From the NCBI GenBank assembly GCA_017618195.1, contig JAFZUW010000044.1:1-53600 (forward strand): a stretch of DNA of 53,600 nucleotides. The letters run 5' to 3'. This stretch comes from Lachnospiraceae bacterium. GTDB lineage: Bacteria; Bacillota; Clostridia; Lachnospirales; Lachnospiraceae. Under the pieces are notes generated by a model. The model worked only from the letters and a program-made list of their open reading frames with translations. It had not been told where the DNA came from and made no database searches. Of this stretch, positions 42,896-52,008 are shown in pieces (the first letter of the stretch is position 1; the number at the start of each line of letters is the position of its first letter). Made by a program: the position numbers and the translations under genes.

Positions 42896-43569
42896 GTAAC
42901 TTTATCTCCCGCATCATAGGATTCTTCACAGGCGAGGGCTTCAAGCGCTATCTGAAGACCCTGAAATACAGCCTGTACATGATTCTCCATCCGTTTGACG
43001 GCTCCTGGGATCTGATCCATGAAGGACGCGGTTCCATGGCTGCGGCGCATACGATCGTAATTCTCGCTTTGCTTACGAGATTGTGGGACATGCGTTTTGC
43101 AAACTTCATGGTAAATAACACGAGATGGAGCGAAGTAAATATCATCAAGGAACTGGCCAGCGTTTTGGTACCTCTGTTCATCTGGGTATTGGCAAACTGG
43201 TGTCTTACCACTCTTATGGATGGTAAAGGACGTTTCAAGGATATTTACATGGCAACGGCATACAGCTTTACGCCGTATGTTCTCATCGGTATTCCGATGA
43301 TCTTTGTAAGTAATGTTGTTACACTGGAAGAGGGCGTTTTCTACACCTACTTCAATATCTTTTCATTGATCTGGTGTGTATTCCTTATTCTGTGTGCAAT
43401 GATGATGATTCACGATTACGGCCTTCTCAAGGGTCTCGGATCATCCATCCTGTCCGTTGCAGGTATGGCGATCATCATTTTCGTTGTATTGCTGTTCTTC
43501 AGTTTGATCAGTGATGCAGTAGCGTATTTCATTTCGCTTTATAAAGAGATAACACTTAGAGCCAGCTAA
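42892..43569 (+). CDS. Yip1-family membrane protein
   Basis: A 225-residue integral membrane protein, about five helices, with the Yip1 pattern (DGSWDLIHEGRGSMAAA before the first helix, then FKDIYMATAYSFTPYVLIGIP). Its function in bacteria is unknown. The ATGA overlap with the NHL gene and its place between two ABC permease pairs suggest a role in import complex assembly. Confidence 0.8.
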   Translation: MSNFISRIIGFFTGEGFKRYLKTLKYSLYMILHPFDGSWDLIHEGRGSMAAAHTIVILALLTRLWDMRFANFMVNNTRWSEVNIIKELASVLVPLFIWVLANWCLTTLMDGKGRFKDIYMATAYSFTPYVLIGIPMIFVSNVVTLEEGVFYTYFNIFSLIWCVFLILCAMMMIHDYGLLKGLGSSILSVAGMAIIIFVVLLFFSLISDAVAYFISLYKEITLRAS

Positions 43570-43589
43570 CTTAGGAGGGTATGAACAAC

Positions 43590-46148
43590 ATGAAAAGATT
43601 CATTATTACAGCGTCAATCCTCTTAGTTATCATTGGCGTATTCCTTCTTGTCGTTATCAAATTCGGTAACACCGGGGATAAGGAAGAGGAACCGATTACC
43701 GCATATCGTTACGATTCCGATATGGATTCGGAGCCCCAGACGATTCAGTCCGGTAAAGTTAAACTCGTATTTGATCCCGTAACGGCAACATTCACTTATA
43801 CCGATAAATACGGTAATGAGTGGAGATCCAATCCGGAAGGCGCTGAAGATGGCATAAGTGATGCCGCTAAATCACTGCTGCTTCTGGAATACAGAAACAG
43901 CTCCGGTGCAAAGAACTATCTGAGCAGCCGTGAGCACAGCGTAAACAAAGGAAACTATACATACGAAGTAGTGGACAGTTCCACAATCCGCATCGACTTT
44001 ACGATCGGTCTGATTTCGAAGACCTATTACATTCCGACCGTATTGTCCGAGGCAAGATTCAACGAACTTTCCGAGATGGTTTCTCCGGAAACAAAGAGCG
44101 TTCTGAAGTCCCGTTATAAGAAGTACGATCCCGAGAAACTGAAAGACGGCGACGCGGACACCTGGAAGAAGCTTTCCGAGAAGTATCCCGACCTTTTGGA
44201 AGGCAAGCTCGTGTATGAGATGTACGATAACACGAAGGACTACCTGAAGGAAGAGCTCGAGGAACTCCTTATTCAGGACATCAACTATTCGCATGAAGAT
44301 TGGGAAAAGGATAATGAGTACGGCCAGGTGGAAGGCAAGCATACCGTTCTTCCTACCGTAAACGTATCGCTGTATCTGAAACTTGAGAATGACGAACTGG
44401 TTGTTGAAGTTCCGTTTGATTCGATCGAGTACTATCAGGCTTATCCGATTACCGAGCTTCGCGTGCTTCCGTTCTTCTGCGGTTCCAACACGAACCAGAA
44501 CGGTTATCTGTTCGTTCCGGACGGATCCGGCGCATACATTAACTTCAACAACGGTAAGACGACACAGTCCGTATACTCCGCAAAGATGTACGGCTGGGAT
44601 TACGGTCAGAGCAGAGAGATCGTTATTTCCGACCCGACTGCAAGATTCCCGGTTTACGGTGCGGCTTATACCGATACAGACACCTCGCTTCTTTGCGTAA
44701 TCGAATCAGGCGACGCATATGCGGGTGTTGAAGCGGATGTTGCGGGAAGACAGTACAATTTCAACTATGTTACAGGCATTTTCACAATCGTTCATAACCA
44801 GCTTGCCGATGTAGGATCCAGATCCATTCACGGCTTCCAGGTTTACGAAGAGAAACTCCCGAAGGGCGAGAAGATTTCCCTTCGTTATTTAGGAATTGAT
44901 TCCTCCGATTACGTGGATATGGCGAAGACTTATCGCGAATATCTGCTGAACCGTTATCCTGAACTCAATCAGAAGGCGGAAGGAGATCTTCCGGTTGCTG
45001 TGGAATTGCTCGGAGCGGTTGCGAAGATGCAGCACGTTCTCGGATTCCCGAAGGAATTGCCTTATGCATTGTCCACTTACAATGAGATGGACGCAATTCT
45101 TACAGACCTTAAGAACAGCGGCTGGACCGACCTGAACGTAGTCCTGAACGGATGGTTTAATAAGGGTATCGATCATAAGTGGGCAGATGACATCAGCCTG
45201 ATCGGTAAGCTCGGAAAGAAGAAAAATTTCAAGAACCTGTTGAGCAATGCCGCTTCGATGGGTTATAATGTATCATTGAAGGCGGACTTCATGTTCGAAA
45301 GAAAAGATACGCTGCTTGATTCCTACCATGTAAAGCGTGACTCCAGCAGATTCCTTTCCAGAGAGGTTGCGGCTTTCCGTCCGATCAGTAATATCTGGTA
45401 CGGTGAGATCGAAGACGAAGAGAAGTACTACTTCGCTAAGCCTTCCGTAACATTGAAGACAATTGACAGCTTCCTGAAGGATGCTTCATCCCTCGGATGC
45501 AAGAGTATAGCATTTGCCTCCATCGGAAATAAGCTCGGTGCCGATTATTACCGAAAGAAACCCGAGAGCCGTCAGAGCGCTCTGAACGGACAGGTTAAGA
45601 AGCTGGCAGAGCTGAAGGGCAACAACAATGTTATCTACAACGGAAACGCTTACGCGATTCCTTATGCGGATATCGTTCTTGACTTCCCGATTAAGGCTTC
45701 CAATGTAAGTATTGAAGACGGTTCCATTCCGTTCTTCCCGATTGCACTTCACGGATATGTGCGCTATACCGGCGATTCCGTTAACATTACCAATGACTAT
45801 ATTACGAACCTTCTGAACTCTGCCGAAACCGGTGCAGGCCTCTACTTCATCTTTATGGATGCCGCAACGGACGAGCTTCAGGAATCCGCGCATACCGAAT
45901 ACTTCGGTGCAAGCTACGGAACCTGGGCAACGCAGGCGAAGGAACTGTATAACCGGTACAAGAATGACTTCGGTCACCTTACCGGTAAGACCATCGAGAA
46001 CCATAAGGAGATTAACGATAATGTTTATCTTACCGAGTATTCCGATGGAACAATGGTATATGTTAACTACAGAACGACGGATTATAAATTCTCTGACGGC
46101 TTCAAAATTCCCGCACAGGATTGGGTCGTTGTGAAAGGAGGAAACTAG
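43590..46148 (+). CDS. DUF5696-type extracellular protein
   Basis: An 852-residue protein with an N-terminal membrane helix (about 4-26) and a long extracellular part. The middle (about 300-800) reads like a glycoside-hydrolase-type barrel: FVPDGSGAYINFNN, LNVVLNGWFNKGIDH, SLKADFMFE and IAFASIGNKLGADYY. Association with NHL and Yip1 genes and ABC sugar permeases fits the DUF5696 family as I remember it; catalytic activity has not been established by the sequence. AGGAGGG selects ATG 43590 over 43581. Confidence 0.7.
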   Translation: MKRFIITASILLVIIGVFLLVVIKFGNTGDKEEEPITAYRYDSDMDSEPQTIQSGKVKLVFDPVTATFTYTDKYGNEWRSNPEGAEDGISDAAKSLLLLEYRNSSGAKNYLSSREHSVNKGNYTYEVVDSSTIRIDFTIGLISKTYYIPTVLSEARFNELSEMVSPETKSVLKSRYKKYDPEKLKDGDADTWKKLSEKYPDLLEGKLVYEMYDNTKDYLKEELEELLIQDINYSHEDWEKDNEYGQVEGKHTVLPTVNVSLYLKLENDELVVEVPFDSIEYYQAYPITELRVLPFFCGSNTNQNGYLFVPDGSGAYINFNNGKTTQSVYSAKMYGWDYGQSREIVISDPTARFPVYGAAYTDTDTSLLCVIESGDAYAGVEADVAGRQYNFNYVTGIFTIVHNQLADVGSRSIHGFQVYEEKLPKGEKISLRYLGIDSSDYVDMAKTYREYLLNRYPELNQKAEGDLPVAVELLGAVAKMQHVLGFPKELPYALSTYNEMDAILTDLKNSGWTDLNVVLNGWFNKGIDHKWADDISLIGKLGKKKNFKNLLSNAASMGYNVSLKADFMFERKDTLLDSYHVKRDSSRFLSREVAAFRPISNIWYGEIEDEEKYYFAKPSVTLKTIDSFLKDASSLGCKSIAFASIGNKLGADYYRKKPESRQSALNGQVKKLAELKGNNNVIYNGNAYAIPYADIVLDFPIKASNVSIEDGSIPFFPIALHGYVRYTGDSVNITNDYITNLLNSAETGAGLYFIFMDAATDELQESAHTEYFGASYGTWATQAKELYNRYKNDFGHLTGKTIENHKEINDNVYLTEYSDGTMVYVNYRTTDYKFSDGFKIPAQDWVVVKGGN

Positions 46149-46151
46149 CAG

Positions 46152-47057
46152 ATGGCGAAAGCAAAACGTAGAGACCTGGCGAGAGGTAATGCGATTGCCG
46201 GATACATGTTTATCCTGCCTTTCATCATCGGTTTCGTACTCTTCCTCCTGATTCCGCTTGTGAGCTCCCTCTATATGTCATTTACGGAAGTAGATGCACT
46301 CGGTAAGCAGGGATTCACTTACACGTGGATAGGATTAAAGAACTATAACGAAGTATTTTTCATCAATGAAAAGTATGTTCCGAACCTGTTGACACAGTTA
46401 AAGAACATGGCGCTGTTTGTACCCGGTATCTTGGTATTCAGTTTCTTCATGGCGGTCCTGCTGAATCAGGACTTCCATGGAAGAACTTTCGTAAGAGCGG
46501 TGTACTTCCTCCCGGTTATCCTTTCCTCCGGTATCATGGTAGGTCTGGAAACCAACAACTCCCTGCTCAGCAGCATGAAGGATCTGATTGAGGCGGATAC
46601 TTCGTCCGTAAGTATCACGAAGACATTGGAGAGCATCCTTCTGACAGGACAAAGCGCAAGTAAGTTTTTCCAATACGTTATCGACCTGGTAAACCAGGTA
46701 TATGATATCGCAATCGCATCCGGTATCCAGATCATCATCTTCCTGTCCGGTTTGCAGACGATTTCACCTTCCATGTATGAAGCCGCAAAGATTGAGGGCT
46801 GTACCGCTTGGGAAAGTTTCTGGAAGATCACATTCCCGATGATCAGCTCGATGATCCTTGTAAATATGGTTTATACCATCGTGGATTTCTGTACGAAGTC
46901 GAACAGCGATCTGATGACCTTGATCACCAACACATTGTATATGAACTTCGAATACGGTTTGACAGCCGCAATGTCGTGGGTATACTTTGTAATCATAATG
47001 GGAATACTCGGCATTCTCTCATTTATTCTAACAAGGTGGGTATACTATTATGACTAA
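46152..47057 (+). CDS. ABC importer permease, second pair (MalF-like)
   Basis: Membrane subunit of 301 residues, six helices, with EAAKIEGCTAWESFWKITFP as the ATPase-docking loop. Overlaps the next permease by 8 bp, indicating translational coupling. It lies 3 bp after the DUF5696 stop codon. Confidence 0.9.
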   Translation: MAKAKRRDLARGNAIAGYMFILPFIIGFVLFLLIPLVSSLYMSFTEVDALGKQGFTYTWIGLKNYNEVFFINEKYVPNLLTQLKNMALFVPGILVFSFFMAVLLNQDFHGRTFVRAVYFLPVILSSGIMVGLETNNSLLSSMKDLIEADTSSVSITKTLESILLTGQSASKFFQYVIDLVNQVYDIAIASGIQIIIFLSGLQTISPSMYEAAKIEGCTAWESFWKITFPMISSMILVNMVYTIVDFCTKSNSDLMTLITNTLYMNFEYGLTAAMSWVYFVIIMGILGILSFILTRWVYYYD

Positions 47058-48066
47058 AGATGGACGCATATCATTTTGGGAGAGAAACCGTAAGTCCGGC
47101 GGATACCTTTTACGAAAGAGGATTGGTGAGTATATCTTTCGTTTTTGCCGAGCGGTATTGCTTTTCGGACTTTGTTTCCTTATCCTGCAGCCGTTGCTTC
47201 ATAAGTTCTCCATCTCGATGATGACGGAGAAGGACTTGTACGATAAGACAGTCATAAATATCCCGAGACACTTCTCGACGGAGCCGATTAAGACCGCATG
47301 GCATTATCTGCACGGCATTACACCGTTCTTTACATCCCTTCGTATCGGTATTGTCGTAGGTATTCTGCAGGTTCTGTCCTGTACGCTTGTCGGATACGGA
47401 TTTGCAAGATACAAGTTCCCGTTGAAGAACTTCTGGTTCGGTTGTGTAATTCTTTTGATCGTAGTTCCTGCACAGACTTTGATCACACCTTTGCAGCTGC
47501 TGCTTGCAGACTGGGACTTCCCCGGTATCCGCGGTGTCGGTATTCTGCACCTGATCACAGGACACGGTCTTAAGCTGACCGGTAAAGAGTTTGCATACTA
47601 CGTTGTATGTGCAGGCTGCGCCGGTTATAAGAGTGGTTTGTACATTTACATGATGCGTCAGCATTTCCGTAATGAGCCTAAGGAATTGGAAGAAGCTGCT
47701 TATGTTGACGGATGTAACAGATGGACGACGTTCTGGAAGATTCTTCTTCCCGGCGCGAGACCGATGATGGCATCCTGCTTCCTGTTCTCCTTCGTATGGT
47801 GGTGGACCGACGGCGTTTACTCCCGTGTATTCTTCGCAAAGGGTAATAACTGGGTAACCATCGCAAACGCTCTGAACGGTTTGGTTGAAAACATGGGTCA
47901 TGATATGGAAAGAATTATGGGACGCGGATATATCGTTCCCGCGGCTCGTTCCAATCAGATCCTTTCGACCGGTACTTTGCTGACATTGATTCCGTTGATT
48001 GTTATCTACGTACTTGCTCAGAAGAGTTTCGTAGAAAGTATCAGTCAAAGCGGTATCAAAGGGTGA
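47050..48066 (+). CDS. ABC importer permease, second pair (MalG-like)
   Basis: Membrane subunit of 338 residues, six helices, with EEAAYVDGCNRWTTFWKILLP as the docking loop. A longer N-terminus (about 40 charged residues) precedes the first helix. It is the partner of the previous gene. A structured 157-bp gap separates it from the second binding protein. Confidence 0.9.
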   Translation: MTKDGRISFWERNRKSGGYLLRKRIGEYIFRFCRAVLLFGLCFLILQPLLHKFSISMMTEKDLYDKTVINIPRHFSTEPIKTAWHYLHGITPFFTSLRIGIVVGILQVLSCTLVGYGFARYKFPLKNFWFGCVILLIVVPAQTLITPLQLLLADWDFPGIRGVGILHLITGHGLKLTGKEFAYYVVCAGCAGYKSGLYIYMMRQHFRNEPKELEEAAYVDGCNRWTTFWKILLPGARPMMASCFLFSFVWWWTDGVYSRVFFAKGNNWVTIANALNGLVENMGHDMERIMGRGYIVPAARSNQILSTGTLLTLIPLIVIYVLAQKSFVESISQSGIKG

Positions 48067-48098
48067 CGACCGAAGCGTAAAGCTTCCCTATATTCGAA

Positions 48099-48190
48099 TT
48101 AAAGTCGTGACGACGGCTTTAAGATAAACGGCTCCGGGACGCGGGGGCGCCCTTCATGCTTGGGAACGAAAGTTCTTGAGATGGTCCCGG
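48099..48190 (+). promoter_or_regulatory. Structured leader upstream of the second binding protein
   Basis: Two folded parts: TTAAAGTCGT (48099-48108) with 48113-48122, and a branched element closed by CCGGGAC (48134-48140) with GTCCCGG (48184-48190). The latter holds a hairpin with a GAAA loop (about 48159-48180). No T tract follows directly. It may protect the 5' end of the binding-protein message. Confidence 0.55.
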
Positions 48191-48223
48191 CAGTTGAATA
48201 ATTTTTTAAAGGAGGATCCTTAA

Positions 48224-49624
48224 ATGAAAAACGCAAAGAAACTCGTCCTGGCTGCTGCTCTTGTAGGAAGCATGCTTCTTGCAGTTGGCTGTAAGCCCAA
48301 GACAACTCCGACCCCTACGGCTACGACGGCTCCGACGTCGACGGTTACTGACGTTCCTACGACTCCGCCGAGAAATCTGGGGGGTCTCGAAGTTACCCTT
48401 ATCGACTGGTGGTCAGGCGATAACTGGAACGAGGCTACCAATGCATATCAGGAAGCTTACTGGGAAATGCAGAACAAGGCAATGAAGGATCACAACTACA
48501 CCTTCAAGCGTGCTGCTAACGGCTCTTGGAGATGGGAATGGTCTGAGGAATTCCTCGTTGGTGTAAGTGAGAACAACCCCATGGGTTCCATCGTTACTTT
48601 CGATAACCGTTGGGTTCCGTCCCTTCTTACTACCGGTGCTTTCCTTGATGTTTCCAAGCTTCCTTCCATCAACTGGAGCGATGCTAAGTTCAACCAGGCT
48701 GTTATCGACGTTATGACCTATGGTGGCGGTACCTACGGTTTCGCTGCTGGTCTTGAGCCCAGAACCGGTGTATTCTTCAACAAGGCGCTCCTTAAGGCAG
48801 CTGGTGTTCCTGAAGAACTTCCTTACGACCTTCAGGCATCCGGCGAGTGGACCTTCGCTAACTTCAAAGAACTCTGCAAGAAGCTCACGAGAGATATCGA
48901 CAGTGATGGTGTTACCGACGTTTACGGTGTAACCGGTCAGAACGTTGTATTCTTCCAGGGTCTGTTGATTGCTAATGATACTTTCATTATCACTCTTGAG
49001 AACGGCAAGCTTGTTATGAACGCTTCTGATAAGAAGGTTCTCGAAGCTCTTAACTTCGGTAACGAGATCATCGCTGAGAACTACTTCCAGCCGCAGCCCG
49101 AGGGCGCTGACTGGGATTACTTCAAGGCTGGTTTCTATGAAGGTAAGGCTGCAATGTTCGTAGAAGAGCAGTATGCTTGTGATAACATCAACGATCAGGC
49201 TCCTGATATGGAATACGGTTTCGTTAACATTCCTAAGGGACCGTCCGCAAAGGATTACGTTGCTGTATGTCGTGAGAACATTCTTGTTATGCCTAACTGC
49301 GACAAGATTAAGAACGTTGCTGATGACATCGCTTTCGTTTACAACATCTACACCAACGTTCCGGATGAGTACAAGGACGATGATGCAAGATGGAAGGGCA
49401 ACCTTGAGAACCGTTTCAAGGATAAGAGATCCGTATCTGAGACCTGTAACTGGATGATCAACAAGTGGAACATGTACATGGCAGCTCCCGATGTTTACAT
49501 CTCCGGTTTCGATCCTCAGTGGCTGTATGACCTTGGCGGCGGAAAGACTCCTCAGGAAGTTATCGAAGCTTTCTCTACCACCTGGCAGACTCAGGTTGAC
49601 GAGTTCAACGCTAACTTGAAATAA
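48224..49624 (+). CDS. Extracellular sugar-binding lipoprotein, second importer
   Basis: A family 1 solute-binding lipoprotein of 466 residues. Lipobox VGC at about residue 23, then a Thr/Pro linker (about 27-50) and the binding domain starting with LEVTLIDWWSGDNW. As with the binding protein at 20933, codon use is strongly biased (GCT, CTT, GTT), unlike the adjacent permeases. AAAGGAGG precedes the ATG. It is bounded by a structured leader and a strong multi-hairpin terminator, so its dosage should exceed that of the permeases. Confidence 0.9.
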   Translation: MKNAKKLVLAAALVGSMLLAVGCKPKTTPTPTATTAPTSTVTDVPTTPPRNLGGLEVTLIDWWSGDNWNEATNAYQEAYWEMQNKAMKDHNYTFKRAANGSWRWEWSEEFLVGVSENNPMGSIVTFDNRWVPSLLTTGAFLDVSKLPSINWSDAKFNQAVIDVMTYGGGTYGFAAGLEPRTGVFFNKALLKAAGVPEELPYDLQASGEWTFANFKELCKKLTRDIDSDGVTDVYGVTGQNVVFFQGLLIANDTFIITLENGKLVMNASDKKVLEALNFGNEIIAENYFQPQPEGADWDYFKAGFYEGKAAMFVEEQYACDNINDQAPDMEYGFVNIPKGPSAKDYVAVCRENILVMPNCDKIKNVADDIAFVYNIYTNVPDEYKDDDARWKGNLENRFKDKRSVSETCNWMINKWNMYMAAPDVYISGFDPQWLYDLGGGKTPQEVIEAFSTTWQTQVDEFNANLK

Positions 49625-49658
49625 TCAGCTAAATTAATTTTGACTCTTTTCCCTTTGG

Positions 49659-49743
49659 GAGGGGAATTTCCTCGGAAATTCCCCTCTTATCTCAGAAGGC
49701 ATGGTAATGCCTTCTGAGATAAGAGACAACCGAGGGATTTTTT
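49659..49743 (+). terminator. Compound terminator with a 19-bp perfect stem
   Basis: First hairpin GAGGGGAATTTC-CTCG-GAAATTCCCCTC (49660 region; 49659-49686). Second hairpin 49684-49702 with 49707-49725, a 19-bp perfect stem with loop GGTA. CCTCGG (49670-49675), in the loop of the first, can instead pair with CCGAGG (49730-49735) directly before TTTTTT (49738-49743). Confidence 0.8.
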
Positions 49744-49800
49744 ATTTCTAAAAGCGTATTTAAACCGGTACGGCGTGCCGGACAGTATAAGGAGGAACTT

Positions 49801-51951
49801 ATGGGAAAAGCATACTCGGACGAGACGAAATCCTTTAAGGAAAGAGCCGCAGCGCTTGTTTCGGAGATGACTCTTGAAGAGAAGGTATTTCAGACACTGT
49901 TCAATGCACCCGAGATTGAAAGACTCGGCGTGAAGGCATATAACTATTGGAATGAAGCTCTTCACGGTGTTGCCAGAGCCGGTGTTGCCACGGTATTCCC
50001 GCAGGCGATCGGATTGGCCGCCGCATTTGACGAAGACATGATGGAAGAGGTTGGAGACACCATTTCAACGGAAGCTCGGGCCAAATTCAACATGCAGGCT
50101 AAATACGGGGATCGTGATATCTACAAGGGCCTGACCTTCTGGTCACCGAACGTGAACATGTTCCGTGACCCGAGGTGGGGGCGCGGCCATGAAACATACG
50201 GCGAGGATCCGTATCTGAGCGGCCGCTTGGGCGTACGGTTCATCGAAGGTCTGCAGGGACATGATCCGAAATACATGAAGGTAGCGGCGTGCGCAAAGCA
50301 TTTTGCGGTGCACAGCGGACCGGAAGACCTGCGTCACCAGTTCAACGCAGTGGTATCCAAGCAGGATCTTTATGAGACTTACCTTCCCGCATTTGAAGCG
50401 TGCGTAAAGAATGGAAAAGTGGAAGCGGTCATGGGTGCATACAACCGTACGAACGGTGAGCCCTGCTGCGGAAGCAAGACGCTGCTCGGGGACATTTTAA
50501 GAGGCGACTGGGGATTTGACGGACATGTGACTTCAGACTGCTGGGCGCTGAAGGATTTCCACGAATTCCATATGGTAACGAAGAATGAAGAGGAGACCGT
50601 TGCGCTTGCCATGAACAACGGGTGTGACCTGAACTGCGGAAACATGTATGTACATCTTCTGCAGGCGGTTCGTGACGGACTTGTGGAGGAGAAGACGATT
50701 GACCGCGCTTTGACGAGGCTCTTTACGACGCGGATGAAGCTCGGCTTGTTTGATAAGCCGGAAGAGGTTCCGTTCAGTAAGATCGGATACGATCAGGTAG
50801 ATACCGCGGCGAGCCGTGAATTGAACCGGAAGGTTTCGGAGAAGACGATTGTTCTTTTGAAAAATGCGGACAAACTGCTTCCGCTGAAACTGGATGAAAT
50901 CAATACCATCGGAATTGTCGGGCCCAATGCGGATAACCGAAAGGCATTGGTAGGAAACTATGAAGGAACATCTTCGGAGTATGTGACCGTTCTTGAGGGA
51001 ATCCGGGAATATGTCGGAGACCGCGCGCGGATCATGTATTCGGAAGGATGCCATTTGTTCCGGGACCGCGTTCAGGGACTTGGGCAGGCAAATGACCGTA
51101 CCGCTGAGGCAAGGGCCGTAGTGGATATGAGTGATGTCGTGATTGCCGTAATGGGACTGGATCCGGGCTTAGAGGGCGAGGAAGGCGACCAGGGTAATGA
51201 ATTTGCCTCGGGCGATAAGCCGAATCTGAAACTGCCGGGCATTCAGGAGGATATACTGAAAGTTCTTGCAGAAAGCGGAAAGCCGGTTGTACTGGTACTT
51301 CTTTCGGGAAGCGCGCTTGCGATTCCGTGGGCCGATGAGAACATTCCCGCAATCGTGCAGGGCTGGTATCCGGGTGCGCAGGGCGGACGTGCGGTTGCAC
51401 GCATGCTGTTCGGCGAATTCAGTCCGGAAGGGAAGCTCCCCGTAACGTTCTACCGGACAAGCGAGGAACTGCCCGCATTTACCGACTATGCAATGAAAGG
51501 CCGCACCTACCGCTATATGACCAATGAAGCACTGTATCCGTTCGGATACGGTCTCAGTTACACGGACTTTGCATTCACGGATGCGGTGATTATCGGTTCC
51601 GCCGAGGACGGAGCAGAAGTATCGGTTACCGTGACGAACCAAGGTACGATGGACGGAGCCGAGACGGTTCAGGTTTATGTGAAATCGCCGATGGCGGGAG
51701 CACCCAATGCACAGCTGAAGGGCCTTCGCAAGGTGCGTTTAAAGGCGGGAGAGTCGAAGCGGGTAACGTTGTATTTGCCGTCAAAGGCATTCGGAGTGTA
51801 TAATGAAAATGCGGAACGCGTAATTGTCAAGGGACAATACGAAGTGTATGTCGGATCGTCCGCACCGGACAAGAGAAGCGTAGCCTTGATGAAGAAGGCG
51901 CCGGCTTGTCTTACGATCCGTTATGACGGCGAGACAAGAATCGTGGAATAA
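49801..51951 (+). CDS. Glycoside hydrolase family 3 exo-glycosidase
   Basis: A 716-residue cytoplasmic enzyme with no signal peptide. It has the two GH3 domains and a C-terminal fibronectin-III-like domain (about 610-700). The catalytic nucleophile is D246 in GHVTSDCWA; KHF, DPRWGRG and the QGWYPGAQGG segment are conserved. The N-terminal YWNEALHGVARAG is typical of beta-xylosidase-like members, so xylosidase, glucosidase or arabinofuranosidase activity are all possible. It would cleave oligosaccharides brought in by the adjacent importers. AAGGAGG precedes the ATG. Confidence 0.9.
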   Translation: MGKAYSDETKSFKERAAALVSEMTLEEKVFQTLFNAPEIERLGVKAYNYWNEALHGVARAGVATVFPQAIGLAAAFDEDMMEEVGDTISTEARAKFNMQAKYGDRDIYKGLTFWSPNVNMFRDPRWGRGHETYGEDPYLSGRLGVRFIEGLQGHDPKYMKVAACAKHFAVHSGPEDLRHQFNAVVSKQDLYETYLPAFEACVKNGKVEAVMGAYNRTNGEPCCGSKTLLGDILRGDWGFDGHVTSDCWALKDFHEFHMVTKNEEETVALAMNNGCDLNCGNMYVHLLQAVRDGLVEEKTIDRALTRLFTTRMKLGLFDKPEEVPFSKIGYDQVDTAASRELNRKVSEKTIVLLKNADKLLPLKLDEINTIGIVGPNADNRKALVGNYEGTSSEYVTVLEGIREYVGDRARIMYSEGCHLFRDRVQGLGQANDRTAEARAVVDMSDVVIAVMGLDPGLEGEEGDQGNEFASGDKPNLKLPGIQEDILKVLAESGKPVVLVLLSGSALAIPWADENIPAIVQGWYPGAQGGRAVARMLFGEFSPEGKLPVTFYRTSEELPAFTDYAMKGRTYRYMTNEALYPFGYGLSYTDFAFTDAVIIGSAEDGAEVSVTVTNQGTMDGAETVQVYVKSPMAGAPNAQLKGLRKVRLKAGESKRVTLYLPSKAFGVYNENAERVIVKGQYEVYVGSSAPDKRSVALMKKAPACLTIRYDGETRIVE

Positions 51952-52008
51952 CAGAACTGAAGGAAGAGGCATAACCGGGCGATGTCCGGTGTATGTCGGG
52001 GGAGACAA

